Positions 51,823 through 58,954 of a stretch of DNA of 64,000 nucleotides are shown here, in pieces. This DNA is from Dongia_B sp035539215 (GTDB taxonomy: Bacteria > Pseudomonadota > Alphaproteobacteria > Dongiales > Dongiaceae): assembly GCA_035539215.1 (NCBI GenBank), contig DATLIX010000159.1, positions 23,216 to 87,215 of the forward strand, read 5' to 3'. Each line of letters opens with the position of its first letter. Position 1 is the first letter of the stretch. The notes under the pieces were generated by a model. The model made no database searches. It worked only from the letters and a program-made list of their open reading frames with translations, and was not told where the DNA came from. Made by a program: the position numbers and the translations under genes.

Positions 51823-52599
51823 ATGGCGCGCGCAAAATCCTCACCCCGCCCGGCCGATGCGCTGACCGACCGCACCGGATTGATCGTCGCCGATTTCCAG
51901 ACCCTGCATTGGGGCCATGTGCGGCTGCTGACGCAGATGCTGGGCAGCGTCGATCTTGGCATCGTCGCCCTCGGCTCCACGCAATTGCATGGTGTCGGCG
52001 GCCATCCCTTCAGCTTCGACCAGAAGAAGGAGATGGTGCAGGCGTTGTTCGGCGATTCGTTCCGCTTCCTGCCGCTGCAGGATATCGACGCCAGCCTGGA
52101 GACCGGCGACTGGCTGGCCTATGTGCTGGGGCGCATCCGCTCGGCGGGATTGCCGGAGCCGACCGACTATTTCACCGGGTCGGAGATCGACGCCCGCTAT
52201 TACACCGCGCATTTCGCCGCGCTCAGCGATCCAGCGCATCCCAGCGCCGATACCATGACCTATCGCAGCCCTGCGACCGACCGCCAACTGCACATCCTCG
52301 ACCGGCGCGCGACCTCGGTGAAGTCCGGCCGCGAAATCCGCTTCCTGATCGAGAACCGCGACGCGGCCTGGCGCCAATATGTGCCGCCGCTGCTGTGGCG
52401 CTATATCGAGCAGCATTATCCGCCGCATCTCCGCACCGCGATCCGCGTCGAGGCGACGCCGCCCGACAACGTCCCCGTCGGCACGCGCTGCATCCTCAAC
52501 ACCACCGGCGAGGTGCTGGCGCTGCGCGACGATGGCAAATGGCGCCCGCTCGCCAAGACCGACGAGAAGACGGCGGATTTCGAGCAGCGGCGCAAGTAG
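51823..52599 (+). CDS. nicotinate/nicotinamide mononucleotide adenylyltransferase-like protein
   Basis: 258 residues with a nucleotidyltransferase fold. The start 'LIVADFQTLHWGHVRLLTQM' has the H-x-G-H motif and 'DYFTGSEIDARYYTAHF' follows; 'RATSVKSGREIRFLIENRD' resembles the ISGTxxR-type second motif. It has no C-terminal Nudix or ribosylnicotinamide-kinase domain. By position after pncB and with nadE first, it probably adenylates NaMN to NaAD, closing the route nicotinate to NAD. Sequence is divergent from NadD. Start has GGAAGG. Confidence 0.8.
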   Translation: MARAKSSPRPADALTDRTGLIVADFQTLHWGHVRLLTQMLGSVDLGIVALGSTQLHGVGGHPFSFDQKKEMVQALFGDSFRFLPLQDIDASLETGDWLAYVLGRIRSAGLPEPTDYFTGSEIDARYYTAHFAALSDPAHPSADTMTYRSPATDRQLHILDRRATSVKSGREIRFLIENRDAAWRQYVPPLLWRYIEQHYPPHLRTAIRVEATPPDNVPVGTRCILNTTGEVLALRDDGKWRPLAKTDEKTADFEQRRK

Positions 52600-52651
52600 T
52601 AATCTGCGTCGCCCCACTGATAAACGCTCGACTCCAATAAACTTTCTTTAA

Positions 52652-53230
52652 TTATCGAGAGAGGTCGAGTTCGAAAACGGGGCAGCGCCCAATATCCGGC
52701 GAATAAGAGATAAGAAGGAATACTCTCGAGATGAAAGTGCAGGCAGGTAACTTGACTTCTCGCAAGTAGGCTTCGACGATTTCTTTCGACAAATCGGCTT
52801 CGTCAGTATGGATGATAACAATATACCCGCCTGGATATGGGCTTCCCTTGAGCTTCAGGAATTTGTCATCCTTCGCCTGCAGCCTCTCGCTGAGAATGGT
52901 CTCGAACTTGGTCAGGTTCCACGGCGCCCATAGGCGCGGTCGAGTATCTTGGAGGGTAGCCTTCAGCATCTGCTCATTGGTTTCAACAGCTTGCTGATCA
53001 ACGAGTTCCGTCACCTCAATTGCGATACGTTTTCCATTGTCATCCATCGCCTCGCAATCTGGTGGGTCTTCTCCAAGGCCACGGCTTCTCAGGCCAGCGT
53101 AGGGTGTCATACCGGCGACAAACCGCAATGAGGCAGCGAGGTCTTCCCCGATGCCTCGCTCCTCTAAGTCACGGTTACCGGCCGGGTCGACAAAAAACGC
53201 GGCGTATCGATCTGATCTCCTTTTAGGCAT
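52652..53230 (-). CDS. unknown protein with nuclease-like motifs
   Basis: 192 residues and less GC-rich than neighbours. No confident family name. A short stretch 'GEDPPDCEAMDDNGKRIAIE' then 'VTELVDQQ' recalls a PD-(D/E)xK core (D...E-x-T) with 'FVAGMTPYAGLRSRGLGED' before it, but the Lys is absent. 'PYPGGYIVIIHTDEADLSKE' is a further strand-helix unit. It is followed immediately by the membrane protein gene upstream (46 bp). Base use unlike neighbours suggests transfer. Could be a degraded or divergent nuclease. Confidence 0.6.
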   Translation of the reverse strand: MPKRRSDRYAAFFVDPAGNRDLEERGIGEDLAASLRFVAGMTPYAGLRSRGLGEDPPDCEAMDDNGKRIAIEVTELVDQQAVETNEQMLKATLQDTRPRLWAPWNLTKFETILSERLQAKDDKFLKLKGSPYPGGYIVIIHTDEADLSKEIVEAYLREVKLPACTFISRVFLLISYSPDIGRCPVFELDLSR

Positions 53231-53276
53231 ACGACCTTCGCTTTTTCATTTAGGTAGATCATCCATTTTATCCGGG

Positions 53277-54263
53277 TCAGCCGCTAGGAAATACCCGGCT
53301 CACCCGCCACGTTCCTGCCATCAGCAACAGCCCGACGCCCGTCCAGGCGGTGGCGATGGCCTTCAGCATCGGCAGTGCGGCAGTACTGTCGCCGATGAGG
53401 CCGCCTAATGCGCCAAGGCTATCGATCGAGCCGGCGAGCAGCATGGCCGAGACCACCTGCAGGATGCCGAGAAGGCTGAGCAGGCTGCGGAGAAGGAAGC
53501 CGATGCAGGTCGCCAGGGCGAAAGACCGCGTGGCAGCGCCGAGGATGCGGCGCAGGCTGAGGCGGATGAGGCCGGCCGTCATCAGGATGCAGGCCAGCAG
53601 CCAGGCCCCTTCGCCCACCAGATAGCCGAGATCGGGGCGCCTGAAGGCGAACATGATCGCTTCCAGCACGCCGAGCATGATGGTGGCCGGCCAGAGCGGC
53701 AGGCCGCCGCGCCGCGCTTCGTCGATCGTCAGCCGTTCGGTGAGATTGGCGAGCAGCAGGGCCGAAAGGCCGATCAGCACGCAGACCGGCAACAGCACCT
53801 GGGTGGCATCGGCGGCATCCGCCATCAGCGCGCCACCGGCGCCGGCCGCGATCAGCGCCGTCGCGACGGCCGGCAGCAGCACCAGGGCGAAGATCAGGAC
53901 ATTCAACAGATGAAAGCCGGCACAGGCGCCGAGCCAGAGCGGCGCAGAATGCCGGACCAGCGCGTCATCGCGCCTCGGCACCGGCGGCGGCGCATCGGCG
54001 GCCGTGGTCGCGGCCACTGCCGCCTCATCGGACGAAGCCGTGTCGATCACGGCCCGGCTGGCCGGTTCTGCATCCGCTGCCCTTGCGACGGCTGTCGGTC
54101 CCGTATCGATCGCAGGGCTCGCCGTGACGATGGGCATCGGGCGCCGCATCAGGCGACGCATCCGAAAATGCATCGCCAGCGCGATGAGGCCGACCACGAG
54201 ATTGATCGCCAGCGATGCAAAGGCGGGCTGATGCAGCAAGGCCGCCAAAGTCGGTGTATCCAT
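53277..54263 (-). CDS. multi-pass membrane protein of unknown function
   Basis: 328 residues with about eight hydrophobic segments ('FASLAINLVVGLIALAMHF' near the start, then a hydrophilic Ala/Asp-rich loop at about 50-105, 'LLNVLIFALVLLPAVATALI', 'LPVCVLIGLSALLLANLT', 'FALATCIGFLLRSLLSLLGI'). No catalytic motif recognised. The ATG at 54263 has GAGGGGCGAGGGC upstream; another ATG five codons earlier is possible. A 14-bp minisatellite of six units lies just upstream. Confidence 0.6.
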   Translation of the reverse strand: MDTPTLAALLHQPAFASLAINLVVGLIALAMHFRMRRLMRRPMPIVTASPAIDTGPTAVARAADAEPASRAVIDTASSDEAAVAATTAADAPPPVPRRDDALVRHSAPLWLGACAGFHLLNVLIFALVLLPAVATALIAAGAGGALMADAADATQVLLPVCVLIGLSALLLANLTERLTIDEARRGGLPLWPATIMLGVLEAIMFAFRRPDLGYLVGEGAWLLACILMTAGLIRLSLRRILGAATRSFALATCIGFLLRSLLSLLGILQVVSAMLLAGSIDSLGALGGLIGDSTAALPMLKAIATAWTGVGLLLMAGTWRVSRVFPSG

Positions 54264-54702
54264 GCCCTCGCCCCTCATCCCCGATCATGCTGGCCCGATC
54301 GTGCTGGCCCGATCGTGCTGGCCGGATCATGCTGGCCCGATCATACCGGGCTGATCGTGCTGGTCATTCTGGCCGTCATGCCGGAAGGCCCCATGCGACT
54401 GCTCCTGCCAGTAGACGTTAGCCCGGCAGCGGCGATGCGCCAAGCGGCGCCGGCAACATGATGCAGGGCGGTCGGTCTGAGGGGAGATTTGGCAGATTTT
54501 GCCGGCGACTTGTCATTTCGGACAGACGGCCAAGGTCCATAATGCGGCGATGGACGATAGGGCGATCGACGGAGGTAACGTCACCAGGACGGCCGGACAG
54601 GCGACATGCGCCTCTCGCCGTCGGCCGGCGCATGCGGCGAAACCAGCGGCAATGCTGGCGCAGTCGGCCGCAAAGGACTTGAAGCGTTGCGCGGACGGCC
54701 CC
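54264..54702. other. intergenic region with minisatellite
   Basis: 439 bp between the membrane protein start and the TetR gene end. Its left part is the 14-bp tandem repeat listed separately; the rest (54367-54702) shows no gene or terminator. Overlapping readings here are low-complexity and not believable. Confidence 0.45.
54283..54366 (+). repeat. 14-bp tandem repeat (minisatellite), six copies
   Basis: Unit GATC-A/G-TGCTGGCCC: copies at 54283, 54297, 54311, 54325, 54339 and 54353, the fifth and sixth with changes (GATCATACCGGGCT, GATCGTGCTGGTCA). It stops 5 bp before the ATG five codons upstream of the likely start at 54263, so copy number could alter expression. Confidence 0.85.
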
Positions 54703-55323
54703 TCAGCGTGCGACCGCGGCGTCGATCATGGCTTCCGCCACCACCGCGATCTGGCCGGCCGGCCCCCCATCGCCGAAGAGCTGACCGGAGGCATAGGCGC
54801 CTTCGATCAGCAGCACCAGTCCGTCGCCCAGCAGGTCGGGATCCCGGGCGCCCATATCGGCCGCCATCTGGCGCAGGCGGCGGCGCAGCTCATGCTTGTT
54901 GCGGGCGGCGACGATGCGGGCCGGATGGTCCGGCGCCGGATATTCGACGGCGGCATTGGTCAAACCGCAACCGCGATAGCCGTCTTTGCTTGCCCGCTTC
55001 CCGAGGCCGCGCAGATAGTCCAGCAGCTGCTCCCGGACATTGCCGGGATGCCGCGAGGCGGGGTCGTTGAAGCGGTTCCAGAAATCGCAGTCGTAATCGG
55101 TCAGATAGGCGGCCGCCAATTCGTCCTTGGAGGCGAAACTGCGATAGAGGCTGGGCTTGGTGACGCCGGCCTGGGTGACGATCTCATCCACCCCCACCGC
55201 CCGGATACCCTGGCGATAGAACAGCTCGGCTGCGGTGCGCTTGATGCGTTCGGCGGCCTTCGGCGGCCGCTCCTGGGATCTGGCCGGTTCGGTCGATACG
55301 ACTTTTACCAACGTATTTTCCAA
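54703..55323 (-). CDS. TetR/AcrR-family regulator
   Basis: About 206 residues; the HTH is 'AAERIKRTAAELFYRQGIRA' then 'VGVDEIVTQAGVTKPSLYRS' and 'FASKDELAAAYLTDYD', standard TetR_N. The C-terminal part (110-206) contains 'CGLTNAAVEYPAPDHPARI'. The start is a TTG at 55323 or at the fourth codon; neither has an ideal ribosome site. It is divergent from an MFS gene across a perfect 21-bp inverted repeat, so it likely represses that transporter and itself. Confidence 0.85.
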   Translation of the reverse strand: MENTLVKVVSTEPARSQERPPKAAERIKRTAAELFYRQGIRAVGVDEIVTQAGVTKPSLYRSFASKDELAAAYLTDYDCDFWNRFNDPASRHPGNVREQLLDYLRGLGKRASKDGYRGCGLTNAAVEYPAPDHPARIVAARNKHELRRRLRQMAADMGARDPDLLGDGLVLLIEGAYASGQLFGDGGPAGQIAVVAEAMIDAAVAR

Positions 55324-55411
55324 TCCTTATCAAATATTTACAGCGTCTCCCAGAGTCGCCGAACCGCCCCTTGCCTGGCAAAAAAGTCAGCTGGCGCGGA
55401 TTTCTTCTTGA

Positions 55412-55471
55412 CGATGTTACTGACCGGTACGTATTTTCGCAAGCAGAGAAACGTACCGGTCAGTAACATCG
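55412..55471. promoter_or_regulatory. perfect 21-bp inverted repeat between TetR and MFS genes
   Basis: The arms 55412-55432 and 55451-55471 are exact reverse complements with an 18-bp spacer. Each arm contains CTGACCGGTACGT, a TetR-operator-like motif (ACCGGT core), so the region could hold two TetR dimers. It sits 66 bp before the MFS start and 89 bp before the TetR start. Confidence 0.7.
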
Positions 55472-55536
55472 CCTTCTCTGACCCGATACCCCGATCGCCC
55501 ATGCCCCTCGCCGCCTAGGAAGAACAGAGCCGGACC

Positions 55537-56883
55537 ATGTCGGACAGCGCCAGCAAGACAGAGACCTCGATCCCCACCGGCCCAGCTGCGGCACCCCTGC
55601 ATGCCGGCAATCCGGCGGCGGCGCGCCGGCCATTCGGGCAGAAATATGCCTTCATCGTCGCCGGGGTGATCTTCGCCTGCCTGCTGATCGCCGCAGGTTT
55701 GCGCGGCTCGCCGGGCGTGCTGATCCTGCCGCTGGAGCAGGCTTTCGGCTGGAACCGGGCGGTGATTTCCGCCTCGGCGGCGCTCGGCATCTTTTTCTAC
55801 GGCCTGGTGGGTCCGTTCGCTGCCGCCTTGATGGAAAGCATCGGCCTGCGCCGCACCCTGATCGGCGCCCTTGCCCTGATGGCAGGCTCGGTCGGCGCCA
55901 GCCTGCTGATGACGGAGTCCTGGCAGCTGATGCTGACCTGGGGCTTCCTCTCCGGCATCGGCAGCGGCTGTGTCGCCGTGGTGCTGGGCGCCGTCGTGGT
56001 CAATCGCTGGTTCGCCACCCGTCGCGGCCTGATGATGGGCCTGCTGACCGCCAGTACCGCCACCGGCAACCTCATTTTCATGCCGGTCCTCGCCTGGATT
56101 GCCGAACATGGCGGCTGGCAGCCGGTGGTGATGGTCGTCGCCATCGCCTGTGCCGCCCTGATCCCGCTGGTCTATCTGCTGGTGCCGGAGCGGCCGAGCA
56201 GCATCGGGCAGCTGCCCTTCGGCGCCCATCCGGATACGGCCATCGTCGCGCATCGCCGCGGCGGTGCGATGCTCCATGGCGCTTTCGGGGCGCTTGGCCG
56301 CGCCATCCACAAGCCGGCCTTCTGGTATCTCTTCGCCACCTTCTTCATCTGCGGCTTCACCACCAACGGCCTGGTCGGTACGCATCTGATCGCGCTCTGC
56401 GGCGATCACGGCATTGGCGAGAGCAAGGCCGCCAGCCTGCTGGCGCTGATGGGCTTCTTCGATCTGTTCGGAACCACCATGTCGGGCTGGCTGACCGACC
56501 GCTTCGACAGCCGCAAGCTGCTCTTCGTCTATTACGGCTTGCGGGGCCTCAGCCTGATCTATCTGCCGTTTTCCGATTTCTCGATCTACAGCCTGACGAT
56601 CTTCGGGGTCTTTTACGGTCTCGACTGGATCGCCACCGTGCCGCCGACCCTGCGCCTCGCGACCGACAACTTCGGCGACCGCGATGCCGCCGTGGTCTTT
56701 GGCTGGATCGCCGCCGGCCATCAATTGGGCGCAGCCAGCGCCAGTTTCCTCGGCGGCTACCTGCGGACCGTCCAAGGCGATTACCTCGATGCCTTCGTCA
56801 TCGCCGGCCTGACCGGAATCGGCGCAGCCCTGGTCGCGCTGCTGATCCGCGGCGGCCGCGGTGAACCGGCGCTCGCGCGCTGA
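55537..56883 (+). CDS. MFS transporter (monocarboxylate/oxalate-formate type)
   Basis: 448 residues with twelve hydrophobic segments. An N-terminal hydrophilic lead (about 30) precedes 'AAGLRGSPGVLILPLEQAFG'. 'WNRAVISASAALGIFFYGLV' and 'MESIGLRRTLIGALALMAGS' (motif A region), and 'GSGCVAVVLGAVVVNRWFAT' with 'RRGLMMGLLTAS', are typical of MCT/OFA-like permeases. Transports a carboxylate or similar compound. Under probable control of the divergent TetR. Confidence 0.88.
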   Translation: MSDSASKTETSIPTGPAAAPLHAGNPAAARRPFGQKYAFIVAGVIFACLLIAAGLRGSPGVLILPLEQAFGWNRAVISASAALGIFFYGLVGPFAAALMESIGLRRTLIGALALMAGSVGASLLMTESWQLMLTWGFLSGIGSGCVAVVLGAVVVNRWFATRRGLMMGLLTASTATGNLIFMPVLAWIAEHGGWQPVVMVVAIACAALIPLVYLLVPERPSSIGQLPFGAHPDTAIVAHRRGGAMLHGAFGALGRAIHKPAFWYLFATFFICGFTTNGLVGTHLIALCGDHGIGESKAASLLALMGFFDLFGTTMSGWLTDRFDSRKLLFVYYGLRGLSLIYLPFSDFSIYSLTIFGVFYGLDWIATVPPTLRLATDNFGDRDAAVVFGWIAAGHQLGAASASFLGGYLRTVQGDYLDAFVIAGLTGIGAALVALLIRGGRGEPALAR

Positions 56884-57350
56884 ACAAAGCGATCAGCTGA
56901 TAACGCGATCAAGCGGCAGCTTTGATCAAACTGCCGGCGGCCGGGGAAGCCGGTTAGTGAAACTTGTGTGACGCAGGACGCCGAGATGTGTCGAGACGGT
57001 TGCGAGGCCTTCGATTTCCGCGTCTTTGCCTACGGGTCGATCGTCGAAACGGTCAGCCTGCCGCCAGCTTGTGCGGCAGCTCACTGTCGACCAGCGCACC
57101 GGTCGTGACGGCACGCACAGGCAATGAAAAAAATGTGCTGACGAAGTCGTGATCTGCGCGTCGCCACCTTGCCTAACTGTCGCCACGATCCCTATCTATT
57201 ATCGACCACAGTAATCCGATGATGATCGATGACGGAGACCATTCCGGGAATCGACAGCATCGCGACAGATGCGCCGGCGGCGCCGGGGGAGTTCGCGAGG
57301 ATAGCTGATCCGCGCGGATGCCAGTGCCGCCAAGCCAGACGAGGTATGAG
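56884..57350. other. intergenic stretch with hairpin after the MFS gene
   Basis: 467 bp without a believable gene. At 56915-56935, GGCAG-C-TTTGATCAAA-CTGCC forms a near-perfect palindrome (one extra C), a possible transcription end without a T-tract. The rest is promoter region for the small protein gene at 57351. Confidence 0.45.
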
Positions 57351-57743
57351 ATGACGAAGACGTGGCAGGAGACCGAAGCCCGCAATGCAGATGGCGTCCA
57401 CAACGCGGATAATCGCGGCGCCATTTCCGATCGCATCATCGAGCGCTGCAAGGTCGCCAACGACAGTTTGGGACCGGTCGTGCTCGCCAGCCTCATGTCG
57501 ACCGCATCAGTCTGCACACCCAAGCATACCGACGACGCGCAGCAATCGGCGGAAAGCATCGCCAAACTGCGTGAGCCGTCGGTCGATGAATTGCTCGGCG
57601 ATCCGATGATGTCGGCGCTGTGGCGCGCTTATGCGATCAACGAGAGCGATGTACGGCGCCTGGTGGCGGATGTCACCGAGCGGCTGAAGTCGCATGGCGA
57701 ATTGCACCGCCGGGCCGAAGCTCTGGTCGCGCGCTGTGCCTGA
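57351..57743 (+). CDS. small protein of unknown function, paralogue 1
   Basis: 130 residues. No recognised family. The C-terminal part 'VDELLGDPMMSALWRAYAIN' with 'ESDVRRLVADVTERLKSHGE' is clearly related to the protein at 58610 ('LTSLLGDPVMQSLWRADHID'). The N-terminal half is unlike it and contains one Cys pair-like 'SVCTPKHTDDAQ'. No signal peptide. The ATG at 57351 has GAGG before it. Probably soluble and helical at its end. Unknown role. Confidence 0.65.
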   Translation: MTKTWQETEARNADGVHNADNRGAISDRIIERCKVANDSLGPVVLASLMSTASVCTPKHTDDAQQSAESIAKLREPSVDELLGDPMMSALWRAYAINESDVRRLVADVTERLKSHGELHRRAEALVARCA

Positions 57744-58609
57744 AGATGGTGACGCGCGCACCGGTTTCCGGTCCGGGTTTCAGTATGCCCGCGCCCTGCT
57801 GACGAGGGCCTGCTGACTGGGGACTGGGCGGGAAACGGCCGGGAACCGCCAGGGCACTGCATTGTTAGTTCCAAAGACCGGTTGAATTGACGAATTGACG
57901 AGGATCTTTGATCTCCCACCGACCATAGATCTCCCATTACCGCGTATGAAGCCTCCCTTGAATGTCTAACTGCCACTTGGCGCCACGGCTGGATCCCTCG
58001 ATCCGGCCGTTTCTTTTTCGTGCTCGCCGGAATGCGAGATTCTTTTACGGTCCCCCGTGGAATGCCCCTTTTATCGCTTTTCTACCCTGTGGCCTGGAAC
58101 CGTCTCGTTCCTGCGGAGTTGTAATGCTGAGGGCGTCGAGACACCCTCCTGCTCTACCGTGCGATCCCCCAATCGTTGGTGGACGTCTCGACGCCCCTCC
58201 CAGATTTCCTCATCATCGTCTCCTGAGATGCGATAGCCGCAGTGCAGCGTGAATACTGCACTGCGGCATAGCTCATTCTTTCACAGATTAGTCACCATCG
58301 CAGAGTCGCTATGAAGCGGCAGGTGGGCTATGATCTCTTAACGACGCGATGATGATGGCAAACGGCGGCGTGGCCAGGGAGCCATCCAAAAATTTTCGCA
58401 AAAAGCGGTCGCAGCGACGCGACATTCCGGCGCACCGGCCGGAAACGGCACAGGTTGTCACGCCGGCGTCAGTATCAGTGACTAGTGTGTGCTTGGGCAT
58501 GCAGGCGGCGGCAACGCCGCGGGACCAGTCAGCAATCATCAGCCCCTGTCCGCGCCGGTTCTCGGTTCGTCACGGGACGGTTCGTTGAAGACATGAAGTG
58601 GAGGTCACG
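57744..58609. other. non-coding stretch with 12-bp inverted repeat
   Basis: 866 bp between the two paralogues. It contains a perfect 12-bp inverted repeat: 58131-58142 (GGGCGTCGAGAC) and 58185-58196 (GTCTCGACGCCC), 42 bp apart, able to form a long hairpin. A direct repeat GAATTGAC occurs twice near 57886. A reading frame at 58349-58588 has no supporting similarity and is not called. Could hide a small RNA. Confidence 0.45.
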
Positions 58610-58864
58610 ATGCAAAAAAGGACGGCACGTCTCCAACGCAACGCCCTCAGCGGTGAACCTGAACTGACGTCCTTGCTTGGCGATCCCGTCATGCAGAGTC
58701 TCTGGCGCGCCGACCATATCGACCCCGATGAGGCAAAGCGGCTCTTCGCTGCCACGGCGGAGCGCCTGCACCAGCGCAGCGATGAGCACCGGCCCGGCAA
58801 TGCGCGGCGCCAATCGGCCGAACCGGCAGCCGCCGAGGACGACCAAAGCTACGCCTTCGTCTGA
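58610..58864 (+). CDS. small protein of unknown function, paralogue 2
   Basis: 84 residues. It shares the LLGDP-x-M-x-x-LWRA block and following helix (D/E-x-x-x-RL-x-x-x-x-x-ERL) with the C-terminal half of the protein at 57351, but lacks that protein's N-terminal half. GGAGG precedes its ATG, so translation is likely. No family recognised; charged tail 'RQSAEPAAAEDDQSYAFV'. Cytoplasmic by lack of signal. Confidence 0.65.
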   Translation: MQKRTARLQRNALSGEPELTSLLGDPVMQSLWRADHIDPDEAKRLFAATAERLHQRSDEHRPGNARRQSAEPAAAEDDQSYAFV

Positions 58865-58954
58865 CCGGTAATCGGCCGGCCTGCCCCAAGTTTCCGCAAC
58901 CCGATCATCAACCCCGGTCCGGTATACAGCTCGCGCCGAGCCGGTCGGCGGCGC

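Noticed and set aside
54283..54366. CRISPR-like array
   Set aside because: The 14-bp units are contiguous with no unique spacers, so it is a minisatellite.
55417..56775. 452-codon minus-strand frame opposite the MFS gene
   Set aside because: Gln/Asp/Gly-rich shadow of a clear transporter.
58309..58539. Minus-strand frame with 'CMPKHT' resembling 'CTPKHT' of the small protein at 57351
   Set aside because: The match is 16 of 20 bases over a short stretch in the opposite direction, with no ribosome site. It could be chance in low-diversity sequence.
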